NCBI GenBank assembly: GCA_031277435.1
Contig: JAITMI010000175.1
Location: 1 to 7,324 of the forward strand
Reading direction: 5' to 3'
Source: Pseudomonadales bacterium
Lineage (GTDB): Bacteria > Pseudomonadota > Gammaproteobacteria > Pseudomonadales > Pseudohongiellaceae
Length of the DNA: 7,324 nt
The translations under genes were made by a program, and so were the position numbers. Shown piece by piece: positions 5,152-7,324 of this stretch. Numbering within the stretch: the first letter of the stretch is position 1; every line of letters begins with the position of its first letter. The notes under the pieces were generated by a model. The model did no database searches. It worked only from the letters and a program-made list of their open reading frames with translations, and had not been told where the DNA came from.

Positions 5152-6651
5152 ATGACCTCATCCGCCCAGCACGGCCCGCTCTCCCACGACGTCATCATCG
5201 CCGGCGGCGGCCCGACGGGCTTGATGCTGGCCGCCGAACTGGCGCTGGCACGCATCGACGTCGCCGTAGTCGAGCGGCGCGAAAATCAGGACGTGATCGG
5301 CTCGCGCGCTGGCGGGCTTCACGCGCGCACCATTGAGATTTTTGACCAGCGCGGCGTCGCCGAGCGTTTTTTAGCGGAGGGAAAAACCGCGCAAGTGGCG
5401 AGTTTTGCTTTTATTCCGCTCGACATCAGCGATTTTCCCACACGCCACCCTTATGGACTGGCGCTGCGGCAACGGCACATCGAGCGCATCCTGGCCGAAT
5501 GGGTAAATGAATTACCGGTCAAATTTTATCGCGGCGTTGAAGTCAGCGGTTTTACGCAAGAGGAACATCAAGTCAACATTACGCTGTCCGATGGCCGCGT
5601 ATTGCGCGCGCTTTATCTTGCCGGCTGCGACGGTGGCCGCAGTTTGATCCGCAAGAACGCCGGCATCGACTTTCCCGGCTGGGATGCCTCCACCAGCTAC
5701 TTGCTGGCCGAAGCCGAGCTGCGCGACGACGCGCCCTGGGGCGTCCGCCGCGGCGAAAAAGGCGTCAACGCGCTGGGCAAACTGGAAGACGGCAAGCGCG
5801 CCGGCATTGTCCTGGTCGAACCTGATCTCAGTAAAAAAAGCGATACGCCAACGCTGCAAGATCTGCGCGAGGCGCTTTTCGCCGTCTACGGCACGGATTT
5901 CGGCGTGCACAGCCCCACTTGGCTCACCCGCTTCAACGACATGGCGCGGCAAGCGGCGCATTATCGCCAAGGGCGCGTGCTCTTGGCGGGCGACGCCGCG
6001 CACGTACATTCGCCCACCGGCGGCCAAGGGCTCAACCTCGGCGTGCAGGATGCGGTGAATCTTAGCTGGAAATTGGCCCTAGTGGTCAAAAACCTCGCGC
6101 CTGACACCTTGCTCGACAGCTATCACAACGAACGCCACCCCATCGCCGCGCGCGTGTTGCGCCTCACCCTGGCGATGACCGCGCTCAGCCGCGGCGATGC
6201 GCGCACCGAAGCCTTGCGCGACAACATGAGCGAACTCCTGCGCATGGACGAACCGCGCAAGCGCTACGCCGCGATGTTGTCGGGCCTCGACATTCGCTAT
6301 GACTGTAATGAAAAAGACGGCGCTGAAAGCCACCCGCTCACCGGACGCCGGATGCCCGATCTCGACCTTATGACGCCGCAAGGGCCGCTGCGCTTATTCA
6401 CGCTCTTGCATCAGGCCCAGCCCGTTTTACTCAATCTCGGCGCACCCAAGCGCATCGACATCCAAGACTGGTCGAATCGCGTGCAGCTTATTGACGCCAG
6501 TTACAGCGGCGCCTGGGAATTACCGGCGCTCGGCGCAGTGAGCGCTCCTGGCGCGCTACTGATCCGGCCCGATGGCTACGTGGCCTGGGTGGGCGAGCAA
6601 AACACGGAAGGGCTTAGCGACGCCTTGACGCGCTGGTTTGGCCCAGCCTGA
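5152..6651 (+). CDS. Class A FAD-dependent monooxygenase, rifampicin monooxygenase (Rox)-like
   Basis: This 499-residue flavoprotein belongs to the PHBH-fold aromatic hydroxylases, which use NAD(P)H and O2 to hydroxylate a substrate. FAD-binding motifs are GGGPTG (18-23), CDGGRS (159-164) and GDAAHVHSPTGGQGLN (280-295). The C-terminal region (about 395-499), with LTGRRMPDLDL and ALLIRPDGYVAWVG, matches the thioredoxin-like domain of this subgroup. GTDFGVHSP (247-255), the following W-L-x-R-F and IRYD (381-384) recall, from memory, actinobacterial rifampicin monooxygenases, which linearise rifamycins. That substrate is a guess: Rox-like, PgaE-like and MhpA-like enzymes share this framework, and a catabolic or biosynthetic aromatic substrate is equally possible. 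The protein is of normal family length and has no signal peptide, so it is cytosolic. It stands alone, divergent from the SNF2 operon, with 53 bases to brnT. It may be regulated through the dyad at 5106-5128. Confidence 0.88.
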   Translation: MTSSAQHGPLSHDVIIAGGGPTGLMLAAELALARIDVAVVERRENQDVIGSRAGGLHARTIEIFDQRGVAERFLAEGKTAQVASFAFIPLDISDFPTRHPYGLALRQRHIERILAEWVNELPVKFYRGVEVSGFTQEEHQVNITLSDGRVLRALYLAGCDGGRSLIRKNAGIDFPGWDASTSYLLAEAELRDDAPWGVRRGEKGVNALGKLEDGKRAGIVLVEPDLSKKSDTPTLQDLREALFAVYGTDFGVHSPTWLTRFNDMARQAAHYRQGRVLLAGDAAHVHSPTGGQGLNLGVQDAVNLSWKLALVVKNLAPDTLLDSYHNERHPIAARVLRLTLAMTALSRGDARTEALRDNMSELLRMDEPRKRYAAMLSGLDIRYDCNEKDGAESHPLTGRRMPDLDLMTPQGPLRLFTLLHQAQPVLLNLGAPKRIDIQDWSNRVQLIDASYSGAWELPALGAVSAPGALLIRPDGYVAWVGEQNTEGLSDALTRWFGPA

Positions 6652-6669
6652 CGATACTAGACTGCCGCC

Positions 6670-6698
6670 TTTACCTGTGCATACGACGTGCATACAAT
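6670..6698 (+). promoter_or_regulatory. brnTA promoter
   Basis: TTTACC (6670-6675, 4/6 to TTGACA) and TACAAT (6693-6698, 5/6 to TATAAT) are separated by exactly 17 bp. Transcription start is expected at about 6705, which is the A of the brnT ATG. There is no Shine-Dalgarno site before that ATG, so a leaderless message is likely. Confidence 0.55.
6677..6695. promoter_or_regulatory. Direct-repeat operator candidate for BrnA
   Basis: GTGCATAC occurs at 6677-6684 and again at 6688-6695, an 11-bp (one helical turn) spacing. It fills the space between the -35 and -10 boxes and runs into the -10. BrnA-type antitoxins carry a ribbon-helix-helix fold and repress their own promoters, and tandem half-sites at this spacing suit such proteins. 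Each copy contains the self-complementary TGCA core. Confidence 0.55.
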
Positions 6699-6704
6699 GC
6701 CGCC

Positions 6705-6980
6705 ATGAATTACGAGTGGAACGAGAACAAACGCGCCGAAAACCTCGCCAAACATGGCGTGGATTTTGTTGATGCCGTGGGGGCTCTTGAAGACCCGCGG
6801 AACCTCACGATTGAAGACAGTGGCAGTGAAGGTGAACAGCGGCTCATCACGCTCGGCCTCGGCTTTTGTGGACGTATCCTATACGTGGTCTGGACGGAAC
6901 GCGGCATGGACACGCTGCGCATTATTTCCGCACGCAAAGCCAGCCCAGGCGAGGCGCACGACTATCAGCATCAGGAGTGA
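6705..6980 (+). CDS. brnT: BrnT-family ribonuclease toxin of a type II toxin-antitoxin module
   Basis: This 91-residue protein has the size and sequence of the BrnT (DUF497) family, RelE-like ribonuclease toxins that stop translation when free of antitoxin. Visible family features are the N-terminal F/Y-E-W-x-x-x-K pattern (YEWNENKRAENLAKHGVDF, 3-21), an acidic DA...ED stretch (23-30), and the C-terminal LYVVWTERG (59-67) followed by RIISARKA (72-79) and a final E-x-x-x-Y. No truncation is seen, so the toxin is probably functional. The ATG at 6705 is the first in the frame and has no Shine-Dalgarno site. The promoter spacing predicts that transcription begins at this ATG. The toxin gene precedes the antitoxin gene with a six-base gap, the usual order for this family. 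Confidence 0.92.
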   Translation: MNYEWNENKRAENLAKHGVDFVDAVGALEDPRNLTIEDSGSEGEQRLITLGLGFCGRILYVVWTERGMDTLRIISARKASPGEAHDYQHQE

Positions 6981-6986
6981 ACAACC

Positions 6987-7268
6987 ATGAAAGATAACGA
7001 CATGCCCGAACTGGATTTCAGCAAAGCCAAACGCGCCAAAGACATTCCCGCCTTGGCGCGCATCCAGAAGGAAAACGAGACCAAGGAGCGCATTACAATC
7101 CGTTTGGACGCCGACATTTTGGCCTGGTTCCGCGACCAGGTGACGGGCGGCGGTAACTACCAAACGCTCATCAACGACGCATTGCGTGCGCATATCAGCG
7201 GCGCGAACGAGCGTTTGGAGAGCGCCCTGCGCAAAGTGATTCGTGAAGAATTGCGCGCGGCGCATTGA
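6987..7268 (+). CDS. brnA: BrnA-family antitoxin, ribbon-helix-helix DNA-binding protein
   Basis: This 93-residue protein directly follows brnT and should bind and neutralise it, and repress the shared promoter as a BrnA-BrnT complex. The family feature is a ribbon-helix-helix domain: strand ITIRLD (36-41), helix 1 ADILAWFRDQV (42-52), turn GGGNYQ (54-59) and helix 2 TLINDALRAHI (60-70). The N-terminal segment (1-35), rich in charged residues with FSKAKRAKDIPALA, is the usual toxin-facing part. A charged helix (74-91) closes the protein. The ATG at 6987 has AGGAG nine bases upstream (6973-6977), inside the last codons of brnT, so antitoxin translation can proceed efficiently from the shared mRNA whereas the toxin start has no such site. 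That asymmetry would favour antitoxin excess. Confidence 0.92.
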   Translation: MKDNDMPELDFSKAKRAKDIPALARIQKENETKERITIRLDADILAWFRDQVTGGGNYQTLINDALRAHISGANERLESALRKVIREELRAAH

Positions 7269-7277
7269 TATAACGCC

Positions 7278-7324
7278 ATGCCTTCCGACTTTTTACACCT
7301 GTTCGACGCCTTGCTGCGGCTGCC
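7278..7324 (+). CDS. Possible start of a downstream gene (partial)
   Basis: An ATG at 7278 opens a frame that stays open to the window edge and begins MPSDFLHLFDALLRLP. It starts nine bases after the brnA stop codon. There is no Shine-Dalgarno site. TGATATAAC at 7266-7274 resembles an extended -10, but it would start transcription at or just after the ATG. Sixteen codons are too few to name a family. Confidence 0.35.
   Translation, partial: MPSDFLHLFDALLRL

Noticed and set aside
5052..5255. 68-residue N-terminal extension of the SNF2 protein
   Set aside because: It would overlap the start of the divergent monooxygenase gene and both promoters, and its sequence does not look like family sequence.
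5512..6027. 171-residue minus-strand open frame
   Set aside because: It is antisense to the conserved FAD-binding parts of the monooxygenase and has no start signal or family features.

Overview
The window is GC-rich (about 60% by eye), densely coding bacterial DNA. The gene types, Shine-Dalgarno spacing and codon use suggest a proteobacterium, perhaps a betaproteobacterium; this is a weak inference because there is no rRNA or marker gene. It holds six complete genes and short gene edges at both ends. I see no tRNA, rRNA, CRISPR array, complete insertion sequence or gene-free stretch over 300 bases.

Left part (1-1366): a few codons of a possible plus-strand gene end at 76. A complete minus-strand AAA ATPase with a C-terminal DUF4143 domain follows. 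Its likely -10 box lies so close to the ATG that the mRNA would be nearly leaderless. Upstream (1367-1454) are four head-to-tail, AT-richer 22-bp degenerate direct repeats in exact phase. They look like the end of an IS21-type element or a multi-site operator. The right-hand repeat forms half of a hairpin that brackets the stop codon of the next gene.

Middle (1456-5051, minus strand): a two-gene operon encodes a bacterial SNF2-family DNA-dependent ATPase and a SWIM zinc-finger protein with a lysine/alanine/proline-rich, histone-H1-like tail. The genes overlap by four bases (ATGA) and the SWIM gene has a strong Shine-Dalgarno site, so they are probably translationally coupled. SNF2 and SWIM proteins are a known bacterial pair and probably act together on DNA or DNA-protein complexes.

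Right part (5052-7324, plus strand): a 100-bp divergent promoter region carries a perfect 7-bp inverted repeat with a 9-bp spacer, a good operator candidate. It separates the SNF2 operon from a class A FAD monooxygenase that resembles rifampicin monooxygenases (Rox). Next comes a complete BrnT/BrnA type II toxin-antitoxin module. Its promoter contains an 8-bp direct repeat at 11-bp spacing, probably the BrnA operator, and again appears to start transcription at the ATG. A possible further gene begins at 7278 and runs off the window.

No clear new multi-gene system is visible. The least explained features are the 22-bp repeat array, the shared TACAAT/GCCGCCATG start architecture of the ATPase and brnT, and the divergent operator.
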